A DNA stretch of 64,000 bases from Carallia brachiata (taxonomy: Eukaryota > Streptophyta > Magnoliopsida > Malpighiales > Rhizophoraceae): positions 11,397,432-11,461,431 of the forward strand of contig JADCRB010000068.1 in assembly GCA_021464245.1 (NCBI GenBank). Direction: 5' to 3'. Within the stretch, counting starts at the first letter, position 1; every line of letters begins with the position of its first letter. Shown here in pieces: positions 26,779 to 39,218 of the stretch. The notes under the pieces are model-generated. The model was not told where the DNA came from and did not search any database. It saw only the letters and a list, made by a program, of their open reading frames with translations. The translations under genes were made by a program, and so were the position numbers.

Positions 26779-27022
26779 TACTGTGATTGGATAATGAGAA
26801 ATTGAATAGAAAGTAAATAAAAAAAAGAAAATATTACAGTAATGATAATGTTATAATCGATAAAAAGTAATGAATAGAAAGTTGTGAGAAAGAAAATAAA
26901 TAGTAATTGTGAGATAAAAAGTAAAATATAGTTGTTTAGATTTAATAAAAATTGAATAAAAAAGAAAATAAATAGTAAAAATTTTTCTTTTTTTTCCTAA
27001 TAGAAATTTTCCAAACATAGTG
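26779..27022. mobile_element. Harbinger/Tourist-like MITE, copy 1
   Basis: A 244-bp AT-rich element flanked by TTA on both sides (26776-26778 and 27023-27025). Its ends TACTGTGATTGGAT and (reverse complement of the right end) CACTATGTTTGGAA are similar. The interior is made of GAAAGTTGTGAGAAAGAAAA-like phrases shared with copy 2 (27054-27302). Confidence 0.6.
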
Positions 27023-27053
27023 TTACTCTCGTGTCAAAAGTTTGATTCTTTAA

Positions 27054-27302
27054 TGCTTTGTTTGGATTGCAAGAAAGGAAATGGAAAAGAAAGAGAATAA
27101 AAAATAGTACATAATGATGATATTATGATTGATAAAAAGTAATGATTAGAAAGTTGTGAGAAAGAAAATAAATATTAATTTGTGTGAAAAAAATAAAAGT
27201 TAGTTGTTTGAATTGATAAAAAATAAATAAAAAAGAATATGAATAAAAGTAATTTCTTTTCATTTTCTTTTCTACCATTTCTATACTTTACCAAACAAAA
27301 CA
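27054..27302. mobile_element. Harbinger/Tourist-like MITE, copy 2
   Basis: A 249-bp element with 12-bp terminal inverted repeats (TGCTTTGTTTGG / TGTTTTGTTTGG, 11 of 12) flanked by TAA (27051-27053, 27303-27305). Internal phrases match copy 1. A 3-bp TTA/TAA target duplication fits PIF/Harbinger. Confidence 0.65.
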
Positions 27303-27559
27303 TAATTTTATAAAAATAAAGTATTTCCACTATACAAACATAGAATTTCAACTGTGAATGGTGGGTTCCACTCGTTAAAAATAGAATTTGATTTAAATAT
27401 AATTAGGTATGATATGCACAAAATATTTTTAAAGAGTATATAAATATTATATTTTTTTTTCAAAAAACAAAAAAATTAAAAAAATTCTATGAGATTCACT
27501 GTCCATCTCCTTAACCAGTCTTCCTATAATATTAAAAAAAAACAAGAGAGAAAGTTGAA

Positions 27560-28060
27560 ATTCTGACAAGGCCTTGAGCTACTCAATCAACTCCTATCTC
27601 TCTTGTCTACGGCCTTATAGGGAACAGAGAGATATTGTAGGCCGTACAGTTTAACCAAAGCAGCCTCGCCAGTATGTATGGGACTTGCCATCGACGCTTT
27701 TTACGCTGTCAACATGCATGCACGGCACACAGAAAGGAATGTCAAAATATATATTATTATTGTAATAATTATTTTAGCATCATTACACTATCATTCATCC
27801 TCGGTCCAAGGTCCTGACACGTGTCAAAATCACGCCTCATTGATTAGGATACCGTAGTACAGTCGCTGCCAGCCGTCAGATATGCTGCCCACCCGCCAAC
27901 TATTTCTCTCTCTCGTTTCCCTTCATCCATTAAATTTTCCTTGCAAAAAAGCAGCAGGGGTTTGAGTAGCTCGAGAAACTTTATTTAGCATGAAAAAAGT
28001 CGTAGTGCGGGACCCATCTAAGTTATACCTATAAATAATGAACGTGACAGTAGTAGGATA
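27560..28060 (+). promoter_or_regulatory. Promoter-like island with RY motif, G-box and TATA box
   Basis: This stretch is less AT-rich than its flanks. It holds an RY/Sph motif (CATGCATGCA, 27713-27722), a perfect palindromic G-box (GACACGTGTC, 27816-27825) and a TATA box (TATAAATA, 28030-28037) in that order. RY elements bind B3 factors and G-boxes bind bZIP/bHLH factors, and together they are common in seed or ABA-responsive promoters. No coding gene follows, so a non-coding transcript or a relict promoter is possible. Confidence 0.35.
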
Positions 28061-31000
28061 GGATGCTTGCTTTTTTTTTTTCATGTTTTTTCTCTCTTTT
28101 AATTTTTTAAATAAAAATTAAAAGTGAAGTTATATTTTTATTAAAAAATATTACACTGTATTTTAATAGAGGGTGTCTCGGCTCGAATGATTACCGTAAA
28201 TAGAGTATTGAGATTAATGTAAATATAGCTTTACCAATGATCCTAGAATGCTCAAATTCTCAACTTTTGATTTGGCCCCACTTTCCTTCTTTCTTTTCTT
28301 TACTTCTATATTCATTCATTCGTGCAACAATGTTATTATATTGATTCCTTTGGTGTTGTTGTGAATTTGGTTTGGTTGTGCAAAACTCGGGACTGCTTAA
28401 GGCTGCTTCCTGCAAAGAGGAGTTTCCCAACTACTCCTTCTTCTTTCAAGAATTCACCCTTTGTCCCTCCAATTTTCACGTTTTCTTATTCCACCGTTCT
28501 CATTTTTGGACTACAATTTTTTAAATGTATTTTGAGGCCTCAAAGTATATGTTTTTGTTTTTGGGTTAAACAGATCGATCTTAAATCTGTAATCAGGGTT
28601 TTGAATATTTGTCACTTATTTTGTGATTAGATAGTTCAAATTTTAAGGTCATGTTATCCTCGTTAATGATCGATTGCCCTTTGATAGATGTTTTTCTTTA
28701 ATTGGGATAAGATTGAGCAGCACTTATATATATGGACCCGTTGATGACTATGATCAAATGAAGGTTTTAGCGTGCTTGTCTCCCTTCTTCTCAAATTTCT
28801 ACTGTTAAGTTGTACTTGGTATTGTAGATCAAGTTCTGATTTATCGTGTTATAGATCTACCACTCAGCCAAAGCATTTATGCTGAAATCAAAAGATTTGC
28901 AGAGAATTATTCTTTGTATTTAAACCAGGGAAACGGACTTTCGTTGATAGACCAGTGAACTAAAATAATTGATTCATCTCAATTCGCCATTAACATAAAG
29001 AAAAAAAATTAGTGAGATGCAAAATAGACAGGTCAGGAGATAGAGTGACATGACAAGCATAGGCTCCACGAATGTCCTGCACCTTTCTCCTTTTGTTGTG
29101 AAAAAAGCTTATAATATGCATATATCTAAGATATATGTGCGTGAGGGATGATAAAATCTGCATACAACTATGACTACTGTTTGCAGATTTTATTTGCCTA
29201 TATGCACATTCTGCTTGCAATAAACACATCATAAATGTTTTCAAAAAAAAGAAAAAGAAAAAAAAGAAAGTGCTCAAGGCTGAACCCACCACGTCACCTG
29301 TTTCTAACTCGTCTATCTCACACCATCTCTCTAATATACTCTAACATAAAATATTATATTTTGTGAAATTTGTATTTTAAATTCAGATCAACCGTAAGAG
29401 TTTTCTATAATTTGTCCATTTAAAAGTTTTGAAAACAAGCAAAAATCATAGCTCTTGTCTTGAATTTAAAGGATTGAGATTTTGGAAAAAACTATAGATT
29501 ATATTAATCTAATGTACAAAATGGGAATGTAGGATGGTAACTCAGTCCTGCGAGAAATATTGTACTTGTCAGAGTAGCACGCTATGTAGGTGTAGGTTTA
29601 ACCTCACCGAATGCCTTGACATAGTAAAGCATAATGTTTATTACGTGGGTGTAGGTTCAAGGTAAATTTATTGTGTACACTTTTCGTGATTAACAGCACT
29701 TTACTACTTGTTCATATAGCACTATCAGATGACATAATGTTTGGAGCTCACTGAACCAAGTGTTGGTTCTATTACAATCTGAAACTACAAAGTTTTAAAA
29801 TGTTGGAGTGCCCACAAGAAGAGCAACTAATGGATTAGGAGCTACAACTGTGTCGATTCTAGCAACTCACAGATTTTCCTTAAAAGGGTTATCTAGTGAT
29901 CAAAAAATATTATAGATTCAAGAGAATAATTCCTCTTTAAAAAACAATAACGTTTACGCTTTAGCTTCTGGAATGGAATGGAATTACAGTTGGAATTGGG
30001 TTGCTCGATCTTACACTACGTGTATTCCTTCGATTTTCTGCGGAAATTAAAGCGTTGGGTCTAAGGGATGTTTTGATTGGCTGCTTGTTGGTGTTGGTGG
30101 GGGGAGTTCCAAAAAAAAAACAAAAGAAAAAACATTTAAGTGATTAAGAGTCATCTCCATTTGTTAATTATAGTTTTTTGTGCTCAAACTGAGCTTTACT
30201 AAACAAGTTTTTTCTTGTGATATTACTAAATAGAATATTAGATTGTTTCAATTATGAGACTAATTGGATTATACACAATGAAAGGTAATCGTCCCCTACC
30301 CCTCAAAAACCCCTCCACTGTCATCTAATGGCATGAAACCTGAGACCCAAAGTCAAAAAGAACATATATACATTGTCATTAAACCCACATTATTGAGAGT
30401 GATATATGTACCTTTGTATTTATCTCCTTGGGGTAACGTATTCTTTCTCGTCACATTCATCACTCCTCCCAAATATAACCAAGATTTGTTATTCACAATG
30501 CAGGATCCATGATATAGTCACATGTTTGTTTCGCCATGTTTTTTTTTTTTTTTGAAAAAAAAGTCATGTGCAAAGGCAATGCTAAAAGCTGTTTTGATTT
30601 TGGTACTTAGTGCATCTTATGCATATTCGACAATTTCAACAATAGCGTGGAGCACCTTTCGTGAAGACCACATTGTTATGTCATTGTTGTTATACAAACG
30701 CGATAATGCAAGACAAGCTTTTATTAGTGTGCTACGAAGGCAAGAGAATTCGTGGATGTAGTGTCAAGAAGACAAGTCAAGGAAAAAAACCAAACAATGA
30801 ATGTGTCTCAATATACTCTTGAAACTAAAATTTAGGTCTTTTATTTTCAATGGAATTCGATCATTTACCAAAGGACTTTAGAATCAACAAAGCTAATACA
30901 ACACATAAAATTGGAAAAAGATACAAATCCTAATTTTTATGTGCCTGAATTGTTGTCCGCTTGAAACAAGAGGGCAATTGTTTAAAACAATTGTGAAACT

Positions 31001-34000
31001 TTTTATGATAAAAAAAGAAGTATATTTCATTATTTTATTTTTTTATAAAAAGTATAATTGTAATTTTAAAAAATTGCTCTTCCGTTTTAATCAGGCAGAA
31101 ATTCAAACACTTAAAAAATGGGTTTCGTACCGGTGCTTTATAAAATAGCACCTTCGTGGATATACTCCACTTGAACTCTTTCCAAGTTTTAACGTATTAA
31201 TCTGCTTTAATGGGCATTGTTCTTCTCGGTACCATAATGTATATATATCCATGCTAAGCTCCTTTATGGCTCGGGACGTCACATATAGAAAACACTTGCA
31301 CAAACAGGAAAATCTTGTTCTGTGAAATACAAGGGCCGTACTCGTCTGGGTCACATTTGAAAGAGAAATAAAATCAATGTGGTGATATGGGCTTTTTAAT
31401 TTGGATTGGTTATCAAAGGACAAAGAAAAAAAATTAAATTTCTTGACCATTAACTAAGATAGCAAAAAGATAGAGCAATTGGAAACTCGGGACTTTTCGA
31501 ACATGTTCACATTTCCAATCATGCTTAAAAGAGGACCATATCATATTATGATTAAGCAAGTACAAACTCTGTTATTCTTAGTAGTGTACATGCTAAGCCC
31601 TCATTTCTTGCAACAATTCACATTCTACCTAACTAATTTCCTGTTTATATGGAGACATGAAAACCTATTGTCGTAGCTGGGAATTTCCTTTTTGGTACAA
31701 GACTTTAACTTTTTCCTTTTTTTGTGACTGAATGGCTAAAAATAAAAATAAAAATACAAAAGAAGAAAGCAAAGAAAGTCACTAAAGCAGCCTCAAAAAA
31801 TAAATCTAAAAAAATAAATGAACAACCGAAGATAATTATGAACAGTTTCGTGTGCCTTGATTTATTGGACTTCTTCATTTTTATCACTGGAATTTGACTT
31901 TCTATTATGCTGATTGATCATGATTAGTTTCGAGACACCAATTCACGTTTTCAATTCAAGAAGCATGCAATAATCATTCCTCTCGTATTTTGTTCAAAAA
32001 CAAGAAGAAGAAAGAAGAAAACTGAAATAAAGGAAACATCAAACACGAAACGTTTCTTTCTTCATTTGTTATCTTCCATTAGCAAGATACCTAAAATATC
32101 ATAAAGTTGTCAAGGATGTAAACTCACCAAGGAATAGTTATTATTTGCTAGGAAAATAACTTAGGGGGAAAAAAAACTTAACTCCAAAGTGTTGGGTTAG
32201 TCTATAGAACTTACAATCTCATTCCTAAAATAAAATGTAAAATTTCTTGGGTAACCCAATTATATGGTTATGCTGATGCATATAAGGACGGAAGAAACGC
32301 TACGAACTCTCTTTTATGGCTTCTGAATAAGAAGTAAGAATATGACCTCTCGATTGCTAGCATTTACCTGAATTATATTCAACTACATTGAACTAATTAT
32401 CAAGTGGCACTTAATCGGGTGTTACATTCTTTTTGCTATGTAATTAATTAGGTATGTTTATATAATTGTAAATCCCAGACCACTTTGAAGTCATCAACGG
32501 TGAACCATCATTTGCTCGTTGGTTGTCGATAAAATTCAGAGAAACCTTTTGATTTTAGCGACAAGTAGCAAGCTGTAAATCCTGAAATGATACTGGGATG
32601 AGCAAACTTGGACCAGCATATAACTGTATATGTTGAAGTTCGTATCAATCATTAATTCGTTTTGGTACTAGTTATCGGGAAAAAAAAAAAGAAAGAAAAG
32701 AAAAGAAAAGGAAACAAAGATGAAATCGTTTTGTTCCGGGATGAATTGTCAGTGTACTCTATTGGTTTGGAAATTTGGCTAATGGGTGTTAACATTATGG
32801 TCCTTTACAAGAATTTGGACAGGGACTTTATCCCAAAATCTCAATTGAACAATTCATACCACTTGCCTTCTATTTTTTTTCCCCTGTTATAAGCGACTTG
32901 AGTGATAGTTATGTAGATTTATAACGATAATTAGTGTTTGCGCCAAAAAAAAAAATAACAATAATTAGTGTTGGTCTCTAGATTACTTTAAAAAAATGAT
33001 AATTGAGGAAGTGGTAACGGATTAAAGGTTACTGTGCATTTTTCAAAATGGTGTAGAAGCAAATAAATAGAAAGCTAGAAATAATTTCTCAAAATTTATT
33101 AGGCTCAGCTTAGTCAGCTTGGGTCGGTTGGAGAGGACTAGCAGAACCATTGCACGAAGGCCTACAAGTGTCCTAACTGCAAAGTCCATCAAAAAGAACT
33201 AGCAGCAAAGCAAAATTGAAAATTTATGAAACAAAAAGAAATTGAAAAGGAGCTAATAAAATCTATAAACACAACCATACTCCAAGCATATGATTTATTT
33301 ATCCAAGATATTATAGGTACTATCTTTATTTTATCTTTTTTTAAAAACAAAAATACATATATATGATTTATGAAACACTATTTTTACACAACCGCAAAGT
33401 AAGGCGAGATTCCCGCGGGATCCAAATGAGGCTATCTATTTATCACTTTTCTGTTTCCTCCTCCTCCTCTATTATTGGCTTACAAGTTACAGCAACAACC
33501 ACAACATCAGCAGCAAGAGCAACAGTGACAGAGTAGCATTGCAGGGAGAAATTGATATTGGTATTTGAATTGCATTGCATAGTCGTATCTAACACCAAAA
33601 TATTCAAGTAATCTATTTCACAACATTTAATAATTTTTTTATTTTAAATTTAATTATCTAATAATATATATAACTTTCATCTCATTTTTATTCAGATAAA
33701 AATGCTATCCAATATTTCTCCCATATTTATCCTTTAACTTGAGTGACACAAGACACGGGCACGGGCCGCACAGAAGTTGACGTGCCGATGTTAATGTATT
33801 TGAATCTAAGAAACGAATATTATTATATATATACATTTAGTGAGATACGTAAAAAATATATAATTAAATTAATTAATAATATTTAATAATTTAATAATAA
33901 TTTTTTTTTAAAATTTAATATATTATTTATAATTAAATAATTTAAATTATTACGTATCAATCACATTTTTATATATACTTTGTAATTTAAAATTTTTCCT

Positions 34001-34020
34001 ATTGCAAAAGGTGTAGAATA
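28061..34020. other. Intergenic DNA, no gene recognised
   Basis: The longest frames are 28322-28630 (+, 102 codons, Phe-rich), 28990-29292 (-, 100 codons) and 31103-31450 (-, 115 codons). None shows a known domain or a splice-consistent extension. Positions 33460-33540 contain CAG/CAA-rich sequence that would read as a short Gln-rich peptide. Positions 33740-33800 have GGCACGGGC words of uncertain origin. Confidence 0.5.
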
Positions 34021-34340
34021 CAATACATCAAAAGGCAATAAAAACGTCACAGCGTGACAGCCAATGAGGAGAGAGAGAGAGAGAGGATGATGGCAAAATC
34101 ATTTTGCAATCCATTGCTTTATGATTGACGCCTCGCTGACAGTGCTGTCAGTGTAGCAGTGATGGCAGCTTTGTCCTTTCACATCGCTTTGGTGGGCAGG
34201 ACGGGCAGTGCCAGTGCCTGTGGGGGGAGGGTTTGATAAAGACCATACTACCTTGCCTTCTAAACACGCTCTGCCCATTTTTATTTTGTTAAGGGCAGTC
34301 CTGTCTTTTTCTTGCCCGGCATTCAAGGCGGGCTACTAAT
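34021..34340. promoter_or_regulatory. GC-richer segment with clustered TGAC palindromes
   Basis: It contains GTCACAGCGTGACAG followed by CCAATGAGG, then a GA run (34070-34086), then the perfect 16-bp palindrome CTGACAGTGCTGTCAG near 34137. TGACAG is a known KNOX/BELL-type binding core. No adjacent gene is visible, so the regulatory reading is speculative. Confidence 0.25.
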
Positions 34341-34920
34341 TTTTTTTGTACTAGAAAACAATATCGCTTCTGTTGTGGGTGAGTCCTTGTGTCTGCGTGT
34401 GCTCGCTGTTGCTCGTCAACTCTGTGTTTTGGGTTTAAAAAAAATTCATTTTACAGACTCATAAAGTTTTGCTTTTTTTCAGAAGAAAAAACAATGAAAT
34501 CCCCTAATTTAGTACGAGAAATCACCTCCTTAATTTGATCGGAGGAGCACCTTTCAGCTCAAAATGATTATGATACGGCTCTGATTTAGTACACTAATAA
34601 AGTCTAAACTAAGCTAGGAAATTGATTAAGCCCCATCTCTTTCTCTTGGTTTATAAGGCTAGCCTTGACATATAGCTTACTCAATCTCAACCCAACATTG
34701 AAGTGATGATGATACAAAATTTTTAATTTGACTCACCTAAAAAGTTATTGAAGTTAACTTTACTTCATATGAACATTAAAAACAAGAATTTAAGTAGAAC
34801 TCAATTGAAATTTAAAAGAAAAATGATAAAATGAATTTTTCTATAATAAAATCGTGTGTATTATACTAAAAAAAAATGAGTAAAAATAACAATCAAATAT
34901 AACAAGAAAGTAACTTTACT

Positions 34921-35415
34921 CCAAATAATATGAGATATGCATTAAAAAAGTCTTAAACCTTTAAATTTTTTTCATTTAAGTCCTAAACCTTTTGATTTTA
35001 CTCTAAATCAGTCCTTCCGTTAGTCAAACCGTTAAAAATTACTGTTCACTAACGGAAATTTTTTTAAAAAGGTAAAATATACTATTTAATTTTTTTTTTG
35101 TTATTAAATGCTTGTATTTTACTCTCAAATAGTAACATGTAAGTTGGGATTTTAGATTTTTTATTTCTTATTTTATTTTTTTTAAGATTATACAAAGTAT
35201 TTCTGTTAACTGGTGAATTGAAATAGTGTATTTTACCTTTTTAAAAAAATTTTCGTTAGTGAACAGTAATTTTTAACGGTTTGACTAACGGAAGGACTGA
35301 TTTGGAGCAAAATCAAAAGGTTTAGAACTGAAATGAAATCTCAAAAAAGTTTAGGATTTAAATAAAAAAAAATTTAAAAGTTTAGGACTTTTATTATACA
35401 TATCCCAAATAATAT
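34921..35415. mobile_element. Long-palindrome MULE-like foldback element with 11-bp TSD
   Basis: The element 34932-35404 (473 bp) is almost entirely two inverted arms of roughly 160-190 bp each. The left arm contains CAGTCCTTCCGTTAGTCAAA, and the right arm contains its exact reverse complement TTTGACTAACGGAAGGACTG. It is flanked by CCAAATAATAT on both sides (34921-34931, 35405-35415). A duplication of 9-11 bp points to Mutator-like elements. There is no coding capacity. Transcription would give a long hairpin RNA. Confidence 0.8.
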
Positions 35416-36158
35416 TGCTTTAATATGAAAGGGGGGAAAAAAACAAACAATGTATGTATATTGTGTAGAAACCCCTGCATTGAGAAAGCATTATGCCGAC
35501 ATTCAAGAATATTCTGAAAGAAAAACAAAATCACATGATGGAGGAGATATCCACTGCACACGTAGAAGGACAAAAAACAGGCATTTGCTTCACCTAACGT
35601 TATTGGACCATGGTGTTCTTGCGGTCCAATTGGTTATCCCTGAGGTCGTCCTGCTCTGAAATCTCTGAAGCAAAGCAATTCCTACAGTGCTTCGGTCATT
35701 CTCTATCCTATGTGGTTCTAACCTTTTGTTTTTTATTATTTCCTTTCTCTTTCTTTTTGTACAAACTTGTTAAAGAGAAATGGGGGCTTTAAAATGTTAT
35801 ATATATTTCACATTCAAATCTCAGAGAACTAACATGAAGGGCTTGCTGAAGTTTTTTTTTTTTAAATTATAGAAAAGATAAATGACACCACTTGAGAAGA
35901 CATATGATGAAAATATAGTAATATGAATCGTTAAATTGTAAAAAATGTATTGAATTTAAAAAAATAAATTAAATTTTTTAAAAAATAAATAAATCGTTAA
36001 ATATCATTAAATTGACTGTGTACCTCTCGTATGTTTAAAAAACATACTCACGCTGTCAAACTCAAAAAATTAATCCAGAACGCGGGTACTGCGATAAATT
36101 CCGGGAAAAACATGGGTGCTTAGCGAAGTTGTCAGGAAAGTTGTTTGGGGAATCCTGA
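35416..36158. other. Intergenic DNA, nothing recognised
   Basis: Frames of about 60-69 codons at 35450-35792 show no known features. Confidence 0.5.
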
Positions 36159-37131
36159 ATTCTGATTAGGGCTGCAAATGAGCCGAGCTGAGCCGAGCTT
36201 GGCCAGGCTCGAGCTCGGCTCGTTAAGGAGTTCTTCAGGCTCGAGCTCGGCTCGAGCTCGGTTCGAGCTTTGGAGGTGGAGGCTCGAGCTCGGCTCGTCA
36301 GAATATTACTGAAGCTCGGGCTCGGCTCGAGCTCGGCTCGATTTATATTTTTTTTTTTAATTTAAGCTTTATATATATATATATATATGCTTTTTCCATT
36401 TGATTTATTTTATTTATTTGTTATATATGTTATTTCTACTTTATATAAAAATAGAAAATTTATATAAAAATATATAAAAATAAAAAATAAAAAAATAAAA
36501 AAATCAAAATTACTTTTTTTATATAATTTTATATAAAAAAGGGAAATATATATATGTAAAAAATGGATATGTGGATAAAAGCCAATTATTCATTCAATTG
36601 CTATTTGATTGATTGAATTCCTAATTGTATAACTAGCCACATTATGATCATCAATCAATTTACTTAATTGTATTTAAATTTTCTCTAATTTAAAAAATTT
36701 ATATTCTTTTGCAAAGAAAAAATAAATATGCAAGTTTATTTTAATTAAGAAAAAATTCAAATAAAAAAAAGAGACAGGAGGAAATAATGGAGGTTGAGAG
36801 TATTTGAAAATAAATAAAAAATTAATCTTAATTTTATTAGTATTTATATTAAAAGTTAAATGATACAATTAAGTATTATTAATATATTAAATGAGCCCAC
36901 AATGATACATATTAAACGAGCTCTTAATGATACATTTATCGAACTGTTCACGAGCCTGTACCGAGCCGAGCCTGCTATTGTTCAGGCTCGGCTCGTTTAT
37001 TAAACGAGCTTTGATTTTAGGCTCGTGTATCGCTCATTTAGTAAATAAACGAGCCCGAGCCGAGCCTTTACCGAGCCGAGCCACCGAGCTTTTAACGAAC
37101 GTATCGGCTCGTTTGCAGCCCTAATTCTGAT
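36159..37131. mobile_element. hAT-like non-autonomous element (957 bp) with 8-bp TSD
   Basis: The element is 36167-37123. Its ends are TAGGGCTGCAAATGAGCCGA on the left and TCGGCTCGTTTGCAGCCCTA on the right, near-perfect inverted repeats starting TAGGG as in hAT transposons. The target duplication ATTCTGAT is perfect (36159-36166, 37124-37131). The subterminal zones are packed with GAGCTCGGCTCG words, and the interior is extremely AT-rich. There is no transposase. Confidence 0.88.
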
Positions 37132-37380
37132 ACGTGCACAGAGTTTTTTTTTTTTTTTGAATCTTTTTTCTATCATAAAGTCAGAAATGAATCATTCATT
37201 CATAATTACTAGCTTTTAATGCATCGTGGTGATGCGTGATGTGACATACAGTGAAACATGTTATCTGTGGTGGGAGACAACAAGGGGAAGAATCCTGATT
37301 GGGACTTGTCCTTGTGTGTATTACCATGGGCCTGTTAAAAATTGTCCTTTGGAAAATGAAAAATGCAACCTTTTTCTTTC

Positions 37381-37670
37381 TTTTTTTTTTTTTTGGGTAA
37401 AAGGAGAAAGGATACCCATTACATTGCTACCAGCCGGGGTAAACATACATCCCTTATATTATCTAACAAAATCTGTATCAATCCTGGTGGAGTTTGATTC
37501 AAAAAACAAAGACCAATTTCCTTGTAAAGGGCAGTGTTTGCTAGTCAGTTTGTAGCTCGGTTTTCTTCCTATAGACATGAACAAATTCGACTCTCCAAGA
37601 CCGCTGTATAAAGGCCTTACATTCGGCAACTAAGTTCGCACGAGGATGGAGGGGTTGCACCGCTGAAGAA
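37381..37670 (-). pseudogene. LINE (L1-type) 3' remnant with RNase H domain coding
   Basis: Read on the minus strand, the sequence encodes ECKAFIQRSWRVEFVHVYR and, after a frame change, LANTALYKEIGLCF ... TPPGLIQILLDNIRD ... PRLVAM, ending at TAA (37419-37421). This matches the C-terminal RNase H region of plant LINE ORF2 proteins, where HVYREAN is followed by a Trp/Asp-Leu-Ala segment and a PPPG...LL motif. The frame break falls after HVYR, and a TGA replaces the residue before LAN. A poly(T) run (37381-37394) marks the poly(A) tail. It is a dead, 5'-truncated copy. Confidence 0.8.
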
Positions 37671-38559
37671 TGTCACCTTTTAAGTTAGTGAATTGGTTAT
37701 TCAGTTGGCTGGCCCAGCTAGATGGCATTGTTTTGGACAGAAATTCTTCAGCTTCGTGCCAAAATCAGCAAAACTTAAGCCCACTCTACCACCTTGAAAT
37801 GTGGTACTTTTGTGTGGCCCAATCCTTAAAACCCATTAAATTCTTGGAATTCATCACGACAAATTGTGTAAACATGAATGTTGCATTATCTTTTTATCCA
37901 TCTTCCTTTTGCTCATATTTACGTTAATTTACTGTGATTGCCCTGGAATGACCATCAAAGAGATGGAAGAAAAAAATTGAATTATGGAATGTACTTTCTA
38001 CGACAAACGTCTATTGGAACTTAATTAGACCTTTTCAAATGGAGTATTTGACTACTAACAAGGATTAGTCAAGTTGCTCATAGCACTTTAGGAGTTTTCT
38101 TTCCTTCTCAAGGATTAACAAGCATTAATCTGTGAACAATGATTAACAAGAATTAGTCTATGGAGTTTTCTTTCCTTGTCAACAAGTTTTGATTCTTGCT
38201 CATAGCGCTTCAGGAGTAAATTTATGAATAACGCCAAACTAATGTAACGAACTACTTCTTAAAATCGCCTGAGGACAGATTTAGTCTTAATTGATGCACA
38301 AGTTGGTTGAATAAATTCTTGTTGCAAAGATAGAAAAAAATGAAGTATTTGACTAGAAGGTTCACCTTGCAAACGTAATGAGAAAAAACTTGGGAAAATG
38401 TTAGGATCATTGACTCATTTTGTAAACTCGATTTCTAGACCATTTTGATAAATTGGAATTACCTAAGATGTAACACTCAATTTTACTTTCATTAGTACTG
38501 TCACATTTATTTAAGCACCTGCATGTGCCTATAATGTGCATTTAATGTATAGAGGCTAA
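37671..38559. other. Intergenic DNA, possibly more of the LINE remnant
   Basis: The GC content of 37671-37850 resembles the LINE fragment to its left, but no domain could be read. Positions 38040-38240 contain repeated phrases (GGAGTTTTCTTTCCTT, twice), a small local duplication. Confidence 0.4.
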
Positions 38560-38990
38560 CTTTGGAAGAAAAACGTAGGAACATATGTTTAATTATGTTT
38601 AAAGTATCTTTAATTAGCATTAAGCATGCTTATATTAATCTAAACCTTAATTTAGCCTAAAAGTGATTACTTTAGACTAAGCGTGATTAATGATGATTAA
38701 TTACGATTAATTAGCACTAATTAAAATAAATCAAGTCTTAAGTATGATTAGCCGGTCACTAATCGTAGTTAACCCTAATCATGAATAATTAGTATTAATC
38801 ATGATTAATTAATCTGTAAACCAAGATCAATTAACTCTAAACCTAGATTAACTAACTTAAAGCTAAAGTAAGGATTAATTAAGCCTAAGCTAGTATTAAT
38901 TGAAATCAAAATAAGATAATTAAAATTTAATTAGCTTATTAAGCTTAATTAACCCCAATTGAACTTTATTAAGCCAAATAAGCTAGAATT
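38560..38990. repeat. Degenerate TTAATTA-rich block
   Basis: About 430 bp is built from loosely repeated GATTAATTA, ATTAGCATTAA and TTAACCCTAA-type words at short spacing on both strands. It looks like an eroded short-period satellite. It is also dense in ATTA/TAAT, the homeodomain core. Confidence 0.6.
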
Positions 38991-39218
38991 AGAGTAATCA
39001 TGACGTGACACTTACAACTGTTTGGAGTGCAAAGAATGGAAGAGAAAGAAAGGTATACCAACCAAGGAACTTTCCACCGTTTGGATAAGTTGAGGAAAGA
39101 AAAGCAGGCGATTCTCAGGCAAAAATTTATCACCACCTTACTGTACAGCTTGTCTTGCCAAAACAGGGAGAAAGTTGGAAAAAAACTCTGATTATACAGT
39201 AAATTTACTAATCTACCA

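Noticed and set aside
31103..31450. 115-codon minus-strand frame as a gene
   Set aside because: No recognisable domain, no splice-consistent neighbours, and a Phe/Ser/Lys composition typical of AT-rich chance frames.
33741..33800. Another copy of the GTGTCGGACAC element (GACACGGGCACGGGC words)
   Set aside because: The words differ from the family repeat, and neither terminus nor target duplication is present.
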